Assembly (NCBI RefSeq): GCF_009192945.1 | Contig: NZ_NSET01000063.1 | Location: 1 to 56,683, forward strand | Direction: 5' to 3' | Length of the DNA: 56,683 nucleotides | Source of the DNA: Xanthomonas maliensis | GTDB lineage: Bacteria > Pseudomonadota > Gammaproteobacteria > Xanthomonadales > Xanthomonadaceae | Shown: in pieces, positions 30,166 through 36,816 of the stretch | How positions within the stretch are numbered: position 1 is the first letter of the stretch | How the letters are laid out: each line of letters starts with the position of its first letter | Position numbers and translations under genes: made by a program | Notes under the pieces: model-generated | Database searches by the model: none | The model's input: the letters and a program-made list of their open reading frames with translations, nothing else | What the model was told of the DNA's origin: nothing

Positions 30166-31749
30166 TCAAAGCGTGATTTCGCACCGGCCGAACAGCAGTT
30201 CGGCATGGCGGCCGGCGGCGCGGGCATTCGCTTCCAGCTGACGCGCCTCACGGAACTGCGGCAACTCCTCGGAATAGAGGATGCTGGTGATATGGGTGAC
30301 CCAGGGTTCGGCGCCCATCGCATACACGTACAGCCGCTCCGGCAGGAAGAACTCCTGCAGCGCACTGGCCAATGCACTGTCGCAGCCGTCCAGACGCCGC
30401 GACTGGTCCTCGCCGCGTGTGAGCATCTTCTGCAACAGCGGCCCATACAGCCAGGTTGCCGGCGCGCCGACGCATTCCATGCCCAAGAACATACAGTCGA
30501 TCCTGGGGAACATCGCCTTCAACGGCGCATAGAACTCGGCCATCGGCGGACGCGAATCGGCAAACAGAACGCAGACCTTGCCATCCAATTCCACCGCATG
30601 CACCAGTTTGGCGCGGATATCCAGGTCCGCATGCTCGCCATAGAACGGCGCGCCGACGATGCGTCCCTGGGCAAACCGCAACTCTTCGTAGTCGGCCAAT
30701 TCCACCACATTGGCAAAGCCGCAGTGCTCCAGGCACAGCTTCAGCGAAATGTCCTGAAGATCGCCGCCGCCGGCGCGTCCCACCACCACCGTGCCGATGC
30801 GATGGCGGATACGCAGCAGCGCCTCCATGACCACATGGTCCTGGTGCGGATGGGTGATCAACAGGTAATCGATCTTCGCCGGCAGGTCGTCGAAGGTGAA
30901 ATGATCGATAGCGCATTCGCCCGGATAACTGATCAGCGGATCGATCAGAATGCTGACCCCGGCGCCCTCGATCAGCACGCAGGCATGGCCGAAATAGCGC
31001 ACGCGCACGCCGTCCGGCGCGGGCTGGCCTGGCAACGGCGCATCGGTCAACAGCGCCCGCGCCGCTTCGCGCGTGGTGCCGGCAGGCGCATAGCGCAGGA
31101 TCTGGTCGAGTAGGGCATCGCCATCGGCCATGCCACCGCACAGTTGATCCCAGAACGGATCGGCAAACGGCACTGCCAGCTCCAACGAACCGGACGCCGA
31201 GGGCAATTGCGGCGTGCTCAGCGCAAACGCGCGCTCCTGGTCGCTGACAGGCTCCAGCACCGCGCTCTGCAGGCCCGGATCGTAGGCCGTGCTGGCATAG
31301 AACTGGCGCTCCATGAAGCGCACGCCCGGCTGCTTGCTGACGTCGTAGAACAGCTCCAGCTTGTCGCGGATCAAAGGATCGACCTTGGCGTACAGGCCCG
31401 CCAACCCAGCCCCCTTGGCCTCGGCGTGCAGCAGCGAATAAACCGCCGCGATCGCCTCGGCATACCGCAGCTGAGTCGCGCAGCGCTGCAGCGTTTGGTC
31501 GCGAAACCGGCGGATGTCGCCGACATCGCCCGGATGATCAATAAAGGGACCACCGCGCATGTCCGGCTCGCGCAGCGCCGCACGGTGCTGCTCGGGATCC
31601 TCGAGGAAGGAATCCATCATCGACAGATGCGAGTGCTCGGTATACAGCCCGAAGGTCAACGGGGAGATCAGATAAGGATGCGCGAACCAACCATTGACGC
31701 GCGGAAGCAGACGAACATGCTCGGACAGCCGAAACCAGGTAGCAGTCAT
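30166..31749 (-). CDS. CmlA-type diiron beta-hydroxylase (metallo-beta-lactamase fold), copy 1
   Basis: This is a paralogue of the downstream gene with the same two-domain plan in 527 residues. The N-terminal domain has MRGGPFIDHPGDVGDIRRFR and FYDVSKQPGVRFMERQFY. The C-terminal domain has ITHPHQDHVVME (His about 299), YGEHADLD (Glu about 369) and FADSRPP (Asp about 396). ATG 31749 was chosen because MTATWFRLSEHVRLLPRVNG aligns with the start of the paralogue. The frame extends upstream to an ATG that overlaps dif, but that part looks non-coding. The two copies differ considerably, which suggests two different hydroxylation targets rather than a recent duplication. Confidence 0.88.
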   Translation of the reverse strand: MTATWFRLSEHVRLLPRVNGWFAHPYLISPLTFGLYTEHSHLSMMDSFLEDPEQHRAALREPDMRGGPFIDHPGDVGDIRRFRDQTLQRCATQLRYAEAIAAVYSLLHAEAKGAGLAGLYAKVDPLIRDKLELFYDVSKQPGVRFMERQFYASTAYDPGLQSAVLEPVSDQERAFALSTPQLPSASGSLELAVPFADPFWDQLCGGMADGDALLDQILRYAPAGTTREAARALLTDAPLPGQPAPDGVRVRYFGHACVLIEGAGVSILIDPLISYPGECAIDHFTFDDLPAKIDYLLITHPHQDHVVMEALLRIRHRIGTVVVGRAGGGDLQDISLKLCLEHCGFANVVELADYEELRFAQGRIVGAPFYGEHADLDIRAKLVHAVELDGKVCVLFADSRPPMAEFYAPLKAMFPRIDCMFLGMECVGAPATWLYGPLLQKMLTRGEDQSRRLDGCDSALASALQEFFLPERLYVYAMGAEPWVTHITSILYSEELPQFREARQLEANARAAGRHAELLFGRCEITL

Positions 31750-31999
31750 GATGGGCAACGAAGCACACGAAGCGGACGATGCCACAGCCTCCCAGTGCAT
31801 CGCTGGCACCGCTTGCACCATCGTGGCAACGGCTTGCCGCAGCGCGCCAGCGGGATGGAAGGTACGCCGCGAACGACGGCGCCTTTGAAGCAGCGGCACC
31901 GACCATGGAGCCGGATCGACGGATCGGAGCAGACGAGGATCGAGCAGCCGGCGATTGGCCTGGGCAGAAGCTAAAAGCCTGGACGTCTCCCTGATCGAC
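31750..31999 (-). promoter_or_regulatory. Upstream region of the hydroxylase operon, next to dif
   Basis: About 250 bp separates the hydroxylase start from dif. It should contain the promoter of the two-gene operon. I see no gene or clear promoter motif. The whole hydroxylase promoter lies on the chromosomal side of the prophage junction. Confidence 0.4.
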
Positions 32000-32027
32000 A
32001 TATGACATAATATACATTATGCGAAGT
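32000..32027 (-). other. dif: Chromosome dimer resolution site dif (prophage left junction)
   Basis: The minus strand reads an 11-bp XerC arm (ACTTCGCATAA, 32027-32017), a 6-bp centre (TGTATA, 32016-32011) and an 11-bp XerD arm (TTATGTCATAT, 32010-32000). This matches the E. coli dif pattern closely in all three parts. XerC and XerD recombine such sites to resolve chromosome dimers, and filamentous phages use them for integration. It forms the left boundary of the prophage. With both arms intact it probably still serves as the working dif. Confidence 0.93.
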
Positions 32028-32109
32028 GCTGCTATTGACGCTGCTGTGCGGCCTGACGGCCTATCACTGCTGGTCCCTCAACAAGCGGACTCGGCAATGA
32101 AGCTAGACA
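32000..32109 (+). repeat. Left copy of the direct repeat flanking the prophage (dif plus repressor tail)
   Basis: From the dif centre onward (32011-32109) this copy matches the right copy at 38749-38849 with a few mismatches and one indel. It encodes the phage-form C-terminal tail of the repressor-like gene (EVLLLTLLCGLTAYHCW..., stop 32098-32100). The repeat is much longer than a plain dif crossover would leave, so the right flank must itself be phage-derived. Confidence 0.85.
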
Positions 32110-32129
32110 CCGACGAGCACGTCGACCTG

Positions 32130-32154
32130 ACCGGCCCTTGGGCCGGTTTTGGTT
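32130..32154 (+). terminator. Rho-independent terminator of the repressor transcript in circular phage
   Basis: ACCGGCCC-TT-GGGCCGGT is followed by TTTGGTTTTC on the plus strand. It lies 30 nt after the stop codon (32098-32100) of the repressor tail encoded at the left phage end. In the circular phage it would end the repressor transcript. In the prophage it is about 6.7 kb away from that gene. Confidence 0.8.
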
Positions 32155-32168
32155 TTCAGGGAGGCAGG

Positions 32169-32480
32169 ATGTTCACCCCAGAAGGCAGAGACCTGCGACC
32201 GGCCGACATGGCCTGGTGGTCGCTGACCTGCGCGATCGCGCGGGAATGGTCGTTGATGATGTCGATGGAGCGAAATGCGCGATCGGCAAATCCGCGAACG
32301 CCTACTGCCGCAATGACTCCGGGGGCGCGACGTCCAGGACAGTGCAAGGTCATCTACCTGCGGGACGTGCTGCGGCGCCAGCGGGAACAGGCGTCATCAA
32401 TGGAGGCTGGCGCGGGGTTCGGCGCGGATGCACCCGTGGGCCGACCTGGACGGGGCCGGCGGCGTCCACGGCGCGGGTGA
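32169..32480 (+). CDS. Phage hypothetical protein, 103 residues
   Basis: ATG 32169 follows GGGAGGCAGG, a good ribosome-binding site, directly after the repressor terminator. The product (MFTPEGRDLRPADMAWWSL...) is basic and Arg/Gly-rich at its C-terminus, with no membrane segment or domain that I recognise. It is one of two plus-strand phage genes; the other is the repressor-like gene. Its place next to the repressor and opposite the structural operon suggests a regulatory or accessory role, but the sequence does not show one. Confidence 0.65.
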   Translation: MFTPEGRDLRPADMAWWSLTCAIAREWSLMMSMERNARSANPRTPTAAMTPGARRPGQCKVIYLRDVLRRQREQASSMEAGAGFGADAPVGRPGRGRRRPRRG

Positions 32481-32484
32481 GGCG

Positions 32485-32533
32485 TGATCCGTAGGGGGCA
32501 AGCCCCCTACACCCCTGGTCATGACCAGGATCA
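32485..32533. other. Cloverleaf-forming palindromes in the phage convergent gap
   Basis: Two perfect hairpins, GTAGGGGGC-AA-GCCCCCTAC (32491-32510) and the palindrome CCTGGTCATGACCAGG (32514-32529), sit inside outer arms TGATCC (32485-32490) and GGATCA (32528-32533). They lie between the 3' ends of converging genes. Such structured gaps in ssDNA phages serve as packaging signal, replication origin or terminator; which one applies here cannot be told. Confidence 0.7.
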
Positions 32534-32803
32534 GCCGTAGCGGCGCGCCAGCTCGGTGACGTACCTGGCCACGGTGCGGCGGGACGATCCGTTAGAGATG
32601 GTCTGGCGGATCTGCTCAAGCAGGAGGACATCGGTCAGCTCCTGCAGGTTGCGGCGGCCCTTGGCGAGGCGGACGGCCTGACGCTGGCGGTACAGCTTGG
32701 AACGCTCTGCATCGGTCATGGCGGCCAAGCCGTTGGCAGGCGGCCGACCTGGTCGACCGGGTAACGGAAGCTGCAGCGTCGCGGTGTCTTTGTCGTCACG
32801 CAT
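32531..32803 (-). CDS. Phage small basic protein with GRPGRPP motif
   Basis: This protein of 90 residues begins MRDDKDTATLQLPLPGRPGR and continues with an AERSKLYRQRQA basic segment. It ends in a helix-rich part (LLLEQIRQTISNGSSRRTVARYV) that could be a small DNA-binding domain. Short GRPGRPP-type proteins are common in Xanthomonas and Pseudomonas mobile elements, without a firm function known to me. Its ATG overlaps the stop of the preceding small gene (TAATG), so it is translated from the same late phage transcript, downstream of zot. Confidence 0.65.
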   Translation of the reverse strand: MRDDKDTATLQLPLPGRPGRPPANGLAAMTDAERSKLYRQRQAVRLAKGRRNLQELTDVLLLEQIRQTISNGSSRRTVARYVTELARRYG

Positions 32804-32916
32804 TACCGCAGGCTCCCACGGTTCTTGTTGGAACGAATGCCGGCAACGACCAGGCGGGCAGCGACGGCGAGCAGCAGGACGCCAGCGCCGATAGACATCA
32901 AAGTGTGGTGATCCAT
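32803..32916 (-). CDS. Phage 37-residue single-span membrane protein
   Basis: The product is a short N-terminus (MDHHTLMSIG), a hydrophobic stretch AGVLLLAVAARLVVAGI and a basic tail RSNKNRGSLR, which fits a small inner-membrane or minor coat protein. The stop overlaps the next start (TAATG), a strong sign of coupled translation. It lies between zot and the 90-residue gene. A minor virion cap protein is possible, but the position after zot is unusual for that. Confidence 0.6.
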   Translation of the reverse strand: MDHHTLMSIGAGVLLLAVAARLVVAGIRSNKNRGSLR

Positions 32917-32966
32917 CCCCTGCCCCTTAGCTTGGTAAGTGACCAATATCGTGTCGCGTCACAATA

Positions 32967-34118
32967 TTATAGATCGGCCGTGGTCGCGGGAATAGTGGTC
33001 GCGGTCGCGTACGGCTTGGATTCGGGGAACGTACCCGTGGTGCGCGTGCCGTGGCCGATCACCACGCCGGGAACCGTTGCGACCTGGTCGTGGTTGACCT
33101 GGTCAACCGGCGGGACGTAGGCAGGCGGCGGCGTGCTGGGTTGCTTATACGGGTTGTATGGCGTGCTGTTCCTGGCCACGGTGCGGCACTGTGGCTGATC
33201 CAAATCGTATTTGGTGCCCTGCTCGGTGATGCAGCTGCAGGACGCTTCACGGTAGACGCCGTGGGCATCGGTGCCGGCCAGGCTGGACATGCAGTAGAGC
33301 TGCGGCTGACCCACGGGTGAGCCACCATCGTAGATCGGGGCAGTCCACGGCATGGTCGCAAATCGCGCGACATGCGCCTTAGCATAGTCGGTGGGCGTCG
33401 CATAAGTGCGCGCGGCCCCGCCCGCCCCCGGACTACGTCCAAGGGCTGTCGGTGACGCGCGTTCTATATTTGGGGAACGCTCGGCTTCGTACTGCGCATT
33501 GGTGCGATCAAAATTCCACTTGAGCCCATAGAGGAGCAACAAGAGGACAACAACGCCAACGCAGATCCAGCGCAGCCACATGGGGACGCTGCGCTTGGTC
33601 GTAACCATGGTGGTGGACGTGTAGTAGTCGAACACGTACTTGGGGCGAACCCAGTCACGCACGTCTGCGCAATGGCCCTGCACGTTGGACTGATATTGCG
33701 TCCAGCGCTTGAGCTTGGTCTTCGACTTGAAGACAGAGGTCTGGCGCACATGGCAGTGCTCCTCATAGAGGCCACGCAAGAACGGATCGAGCTGCAGGCC
33801 CTGCTGTGCAATCAAGATGAAATCGAAACCGCGATGGCGGTGGCGAGCCATCGCATCGACATGATCGGGCACCTTGGAGCCGGGGTTGCGATTCGGAAAG
33901 ATGGTATAGCACTCATCGAGCAGCACGACAGATCCGTCAGGCAGCTTTTCCCACTGTGTGGGATCTTCGATGTGCTTGAAGCCGGCTTTGTCGTAGTCAA
34001 GATCCTTGACGCCATGCGCGTAGATCGTGCGCCCTTCCTTCTTCCACTGGAACGCCTTGTCGAGCGCGTAGGCGGTCTTGCCGTGGCCGGGCTGGCCGGT
34101 GACGAGGTAGAGACCCAT
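32967..34118 (-). CDS. zot: Zot-like assembly ATPase (pI)
   Basis: pI/Zot is the inner-membrane ATPase that drives assembly and extrusion of filamentous phage. The 383-residue protein has a Walker A GQPGHGKT (residues 8-15), a Walker B-like VVLLDECYTIF (about 64-74) and a membrane span CVGVVVLLLLLYGL (about 187-200), which separates the cytoplasmic ATPase from a periplasmic C-terminal domain with several cysteines (CMSS, CSC, QCRT). This is the usual Zot layout. The name refers to the Vibrio cholerae phage homologue and does not imply a toxin here. It follows pVI by 1 nt. Confidence 0.95.
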   Translation of the reverse strand: MGLYLVTGQPGHGKTAYALDKAFQWKKEGRTIYAHGVKDLDYDKAGFKHIEDPTQWEKLPDGSVVLLDECYTIFPNRNPGSKVPDHVDAMARHRHRGFDFILIAQQGLQLDPFLRGLYEEHCHVRQTSVFKSKTKLKRWTQYQSNVQGHCADVRDWVRPKYVFDYYTSTTMVTTKRSVPMWLRWICVGVVVLLLLLYGLKWNFDRTNAQYEAERSPNIERASPTALGRSPGAGGAARTYATPTDYAKAHVARFATMPWTAPIYDGGSPVGQPQLYCMSSLAGTDAHGVYREASCSCITEQGTKYDLDQPQCRTVARNSTPYNPYKQPSTPPPAYVPPVDQVNHDQVATVPGVVIGHGTRTTGTFPESKPYATATTIPATTADL

Positions 34119-34119
34119 A

Positions 34120-34410
34120 TCAGCTCCCTGAAAGCTTCTTGAGCAATACGCGATGCGATTGCACCGCGAGGATGGCGGACAAAATCATGGTGACCATGAT
34201 GCCCAGGCCGGTGGCATCCCAATACGCAACGCCGACAGCGCCGAGGGCGCCGAGCTTGGATTGCACGAAGGACTTCAAGGCAGGCATGGCGATTTCGTTG
34301 GTCACGAGCCCGATGCCGAAAGCGAGAAGAACGCGGCCAATGATGCCAGGCAGATAGGTGCGCAGGGCCTGGATCAGTGCGGCGATCAAAGCACCAATGA
34401 TCATTGGCAT
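34120..34410 (-). CDS. pVI-like minor coat protein (DUF2523 type)
   Basis: The 96-residue protein is strongly hydrophobic, with spans near IIGALIAALIQAL, IIGRVLLAFGIGLVTNEI and GLGIMVTMILSAILAV, and a basic C-terminus. This is the typical form of pVI, the minor coat protein next to pIII at the virion tip. The correct start is ATG 34410, which overlaps the pIII stop (ATGA); longer frames upstream run over pIII in another frame. Order pIII-pVI-Zot is standard for inoviruses. Confidence 0.9.
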   Translation of the reverse strand: MPMIIGALIAALIQALRTYLPGIIGRVLLAFGIGLVTNEIAMPALKSFVQSKLGALGAVGVAYWDATGLGIMVTMILSAILAVQSHRVLLKKLSGS

Positions 34411-35852
34411 CAGGTATTCCCCATCTTGGCGAGAATAAAGGCGGAGGAGACGGCGCCGATCAGGATCATGATTGCCTTGACCTGATCGATAAAGTTGCAC
34501 CAGAGCGGAGGCGGTGAGGCAAGCGTCTGCATGAAGCCCGAGGAAATGCCGGAACCGCCAACGCCGTTGACGAAACCAACGCACTGACCACCGCCGAAAC
34601 CGGATTGGTCAAGCGAGTTGACATCGACTTGATTGGTCGTGAGCACCTTGGTGTCGTCAGGGCTGGCGCCTGCACCTGGATCCTGGGACATGTTGCCGAC
34701 CTTGGTCCAATCGGGTTGGCCTGTATTGCCAGATCCGGCGCCGGCCTGAGCAAGCTTCTCGGTCGCGCAGGCGGTGCGCCACTGAAACAACAGCGCGTTG
34801 TACTCGATGGCATCACACTTATCGCCCGTGCACACAGGCATGTTGGCGCAGCTACCGCCGCTGATATTGCGATTGCGGCGCGTGTTGCAATCGATGCGCC
34901 ATTGGATGCGCGCCTGACCGCACATGATCGGATCGCCGTTGCAGCTCGGAGGCGTATCACAGTCGTCGCCGCCGGAAAACGTGTGCTTGTCGCCATCACC
35001 ATCGCCGCCACCGTCATCGGGTGAGCCATCGCCGTCGCTATCCTTCTTGCAGGTGCCGTCAGCGCCCATGACCTCGCCCTTGGCGCACTGACCATCACCA
35101 GGCAAGCAGCTACCGCTGGGGGATTTGACCTGACCAGGCGGGCACTCGTTATGGGATGGTGCGCAGGTGCCATCCTGCTGCAGCGTCATGCCGGCGGGGC
35201 ACTGGCTGGGCTCGCACTGACCCTTGGCGTTCTTGGTCTGGCCGTTGGGGCACTCGGGCGGCAAGTCAGGCTCACACATGGCGAGCACGGTGTTGTAGTG
35301 GAAGCCGGGACCGCAGTTGTTGTTGTTCGGGTCGCAAACCTGATTGGCACCATATCCGCCGTTCCACGTGCCGTCAGCGTTTGGCGTCCACGTCTGGATG
35401 CAGCCGCTATTGCATTGATAGGAACCGCTGACAGGTGTGCCACTCTGCGAGCCTGGAAATGGTCCGTTGTAATCGGGTCGGGAGTTGCACTGCGCGCCGA
35501 AGCGGTATGGGTCATCTGTCGGCACGCCGCCGCATGTCAGCGGGTAATAGGCTGTGCCCTGCTCTGCCAGGACGGCACCGGGATTGGGATTGGCGACAAG
35601 GTTCATGTCCTTGTCATAGCACTTGATCTGGGTAGAACGCTGCCGGGCAAGCGCCTGGGCCTTACCTTCATCGCACTCACTGGCAGCGGTGCAACCGAGG
35701 ATGCCAGCGTGCGCGTTACTGATGCCGACGGAAGCGAGGATGCCTGCGACGAGCACATAGGCGGCAAGGAGGCCAATGGCAGATGCGCAGAGACGTGCGA
35801 TCACCGAGGCAATCGCACGGGGAACGATGGTCAGGAATCCAGGGCGAGCCAT
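34410..35852 (-). CDS. pIII adsorption protein (phage adhesin)
   Basis: pIII is the virion-tip protein that binds the host pilus and envelope. The 480-residue protein has an N-terminal signal region (about 1-48, ending SNAHA before GILG), many cysteines, CPxGQ-type repeats (CPNGQT, CPAGM, CPPGQV), an acidic Gly/Asp-rich linker (DSDGDGSPDDGGGDGDGD) and a C-terminal membrane anchor IMILIGAVSSAFILA. The start ATG 35852 has GGAG about 6 nt upstream. The adhesin domain would be expected to set host range. Confidence 0.92.
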   Translation of the reverse strand: MARPGFLTIVPRAIASVIARLCASAIGLLAAYVLVAGILASVGISNAHAGILGCTAASECDEGKAQALARQRSTQIKCYDKDMNLVANPNPGAVLAEQGTAYYPLTCGGVPTDDPYRFGAQCNSRPDYNGPFPGSQSGTPVSGSYQCNSGCIQTWTPNADGTWNGGYGANQVCDPNNNNCGPGFHYNTVLAMCEPDLPPECPNGQTKNAKGQCEPSQCPAGMTLQQDGTCAPSHNECPPGQVKSPSGSCLPGDGQCAKGEVMGADGTCKKDSDGDGSPDDGGGDGDGDKHTFSGGDDCDTPPSCNGDPIMCGQARIQWRIDCNTRRNRNISGGSCANMPVCTGDKCDAIEYNALLFQWRTACATEKLAQAGAGSGNTGQPDWTKVGNMSQDPGAGASPDDTKVLTTNQVDVNSLDQSGFGGGQCVGFVNGVGGSGISSGFMQTLASPPPLWCNFIDQVKAIMILIGAVSSAFILAKMGNT

Positions 35853-35896
35853 AAGGCTCCCAAGAGCGCGATCATGACGAAGTAACCTGCATACAT
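35831..35896 (-). CDS. Possible 21-residue hydrophobic phage peptide overlapping pIII start
   Basis: An ATG at 35896, preceded by GTGGGA, opens a 21-codon frame, MYAGYFVMIALLGALWLALD plus one serine, ending at 35831 inside the pIII signal sequence. It is almost entirely one membrane span, like pVII and pIX of filamentous phages. It sits after the terminator that follows pVIII and may couple translation to pIII. Supporting evidence is limited to shape, position and start context. Confidence 0.45.
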   Translation of the reverse strand: MYAGYFVMIALLGALWLALDS

Positions 35897-35916
35897 GGTG
35901 TATCCCACAACGGGAA

Positions 35917-35936
35917 AGGGCGGGTTGCCCCGCCCT
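35917..35936 (-). terminator. Terminator-like hairpin after the major coat gene
   Basis: AGGGCGGG-loop-CCCGCCCT is a perfect 8-bp stem, followed on the minus strand by TTTCCCG. It lies just after pVIII. Filamentous phages commonly have a terminator here that keeps major coat mRNA far above that of pIII and the assembly genes. Confidence 0.7.
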
Positions 35937-35945
35937 GCCCCGCAA

Positions 35946-36149
35946 TCAGTTGGCCGCCTTCTTACCGCTACGGATCATCAGGACGATGCCGGAGATGGTC
36001 AGGACGATGACGCCGATGCCGAGCAGTTCGGTGTTGTCGATACTGGCCTTGACGGCGTCCGACATTTCGCCAGCGAAAGCCATCGGGGCGACGAGCGCGG
36101 TAGCGGTAACGGCAGCGGCTTGAGCAAACAGGGTCTTGAACTTGGGCAT
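35946..36149 (-). CDS. Major coat protein pVIII
   Basis: The 67-residue precursor has a basic N-terminus (MPKFKTLF), a hydrophobic signal peptide ending APMAFA (residue 26), and a mature protein of 41 residues. The mature part has an acidic amphipathic start (GEMSDAVKASIDNTE), a membrane helix (GIGVIVLTISGIVLMI) and a basic end (RSGKKAAN) that contacts DNA. This is the classic design of a filamentous phage major coat. ATG 36149 was chosen because it starts the signal peptide exactly and has a purine-rich upstream (GGAAAAAG). Confidence 0.95.
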   Translation of the reverse strand: MPKFKTLFAQAAAVTATALVAPMAFAGEMSDAVKASIDNTELLGIGVIVLTISGIVLMIRSGKKAAN

Positions 36150-36192
36150 GACTTTTTCCTTGGTTGGTTGAGAGTGGTAACGCGGTGGCGCC

Positions 36193-36399
36193 TCACGCTC
36201 CGGCAACACGTCGTGACTGCCGGATCATGTATCCGATGGCCCACGCTCCAGCGATAACAGCTGAGACCGCGATGCCCTCGCCCACGTCCATGGGAGGCGG
36301 GAAACTCGACGAGGGACCCCAGAAGACCGCCGCACACGTCTGCGTTGAGGCATCGAAGTCCGATGCTTTGCAATGAGCGACGAGCACGGTGCTTTCCAT
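36193..36399 (-). CDS. Small cysteine-containing membrane protein (pVII/pIX-like)
   Basis: The 68-residue protein has an N-terminal part with two cysteines (VAHCKAS, TQTCAAVFWG), a proline stretch SSSFPPPMDV and a membrane span IAVSAVIAGAWAIGYMI ending in basic residues. It sits between the ssDNA-binding and major coat genes, where inoviruses encode the minor coat proteins of the leading virion tip. Sequence is too short for a firm family call. Confidence 0.75.
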   Translation of the reverse strand: MESTVLVAHCKASDFDASTQTCAAVFWGPSSSFPPPMDVGEGIAVSAVIAGAWAIGYMIRQSRRVAGA

Positions 36400-36417
36400 G
36401 GTGATTTAGTGCTCAGA

Positions 36418-36708
36418 TCAGGCAGCCTTGACGGGCGGCTGCGAGGCAGCGGCGGGCTTGTCTACGCGCACCAGCGTGGGCTTGCGGGCGAGCTTGAAGT
36501 CGCCGAAATCGCCGACACTGACGTTCTCTTCGAGGTCGAGCTCATAGATGCCGGGCTCGTAGGCTGGTTCCTTGCCCAGATCCAGTCGGACGGTCTGACG
36601 GAACTTACGGGTCTCGGCCATGGCTTCCTGGGTGCGAATAACACCGCTGCGGTCGCCCTTCTGCCAGTTCTTTTCGGTAACGCGGGTGTCGGTGATCGTG
36701 ATCTTCAT
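36418..36708 (-). CDS. Phage single-stranded DNA-binding protein (pV)
   Basis: pV coats newly made phage ssDNA and prevents its conversion to double strand before packaging. The 96-residue protein (MKITITDTRVTEKNWQKGDR...) has the size and beta-rich, mixed-charge pattern of the family, and lies directly downstream of the replication initiator, the standard inovirus place. ATG 36708 is chosen because the longer frame upstream is His/Arg-rich and unlike coding sequence, and AAGGAACC lies upstream of this ATG. Confidence 0.85.
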   Translation of the reverse strand: MKITITDTRVTEKNWQKGDRSGVIRTQEAMAETRKFRQTVRLDLGKEPAYEPGIYELDLEENVSVGDFGDFKLARKPTLVRVDKPAAASQPPVKAA

Positions 36709-36742
36709 TGCGATGGTTCCTTGATGGTGATGGTGCGGAATT

Positions 36743-36758
36743 CCGTGACGCGTCACGG
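36743..36758. promoter_or_regulatory. Perfect 16-bp palindrome between pII and pV genes
   Basis: CCGTGACGCGTCACGG is a perfect palindrome in the 108-bp gap upstream of the ssDNA-binding gene. A regulator operator or an RNA hairpin controlling pV translation are both reasonable. Related GCGTCAC words recur in other phage gaps. Confidence 0.5.
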
Positions 36759-36816
36759 TACGGTGGCGGTGAAGTGGGCGGGCCCCGCGCCGCAAGCGAC
36801 ACGGTGCCCGAGGGTG

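Noticed and set aside
30166..32001. Longer hydroxylase copy 1 starting at an ATG overlapping dif
   Set aside because: The extra 84 residues are Arg/Ser/Ala-rich and have no match to the paralogue, which aligns from ATG 31749.
32019..32168. Upstream extension of the 103-residue phage gene into the dif repeat
   Set aside because: It would read through the repressor tail in another frame and through the terminator; the strong ribosome-binding site is at ATG 32169.
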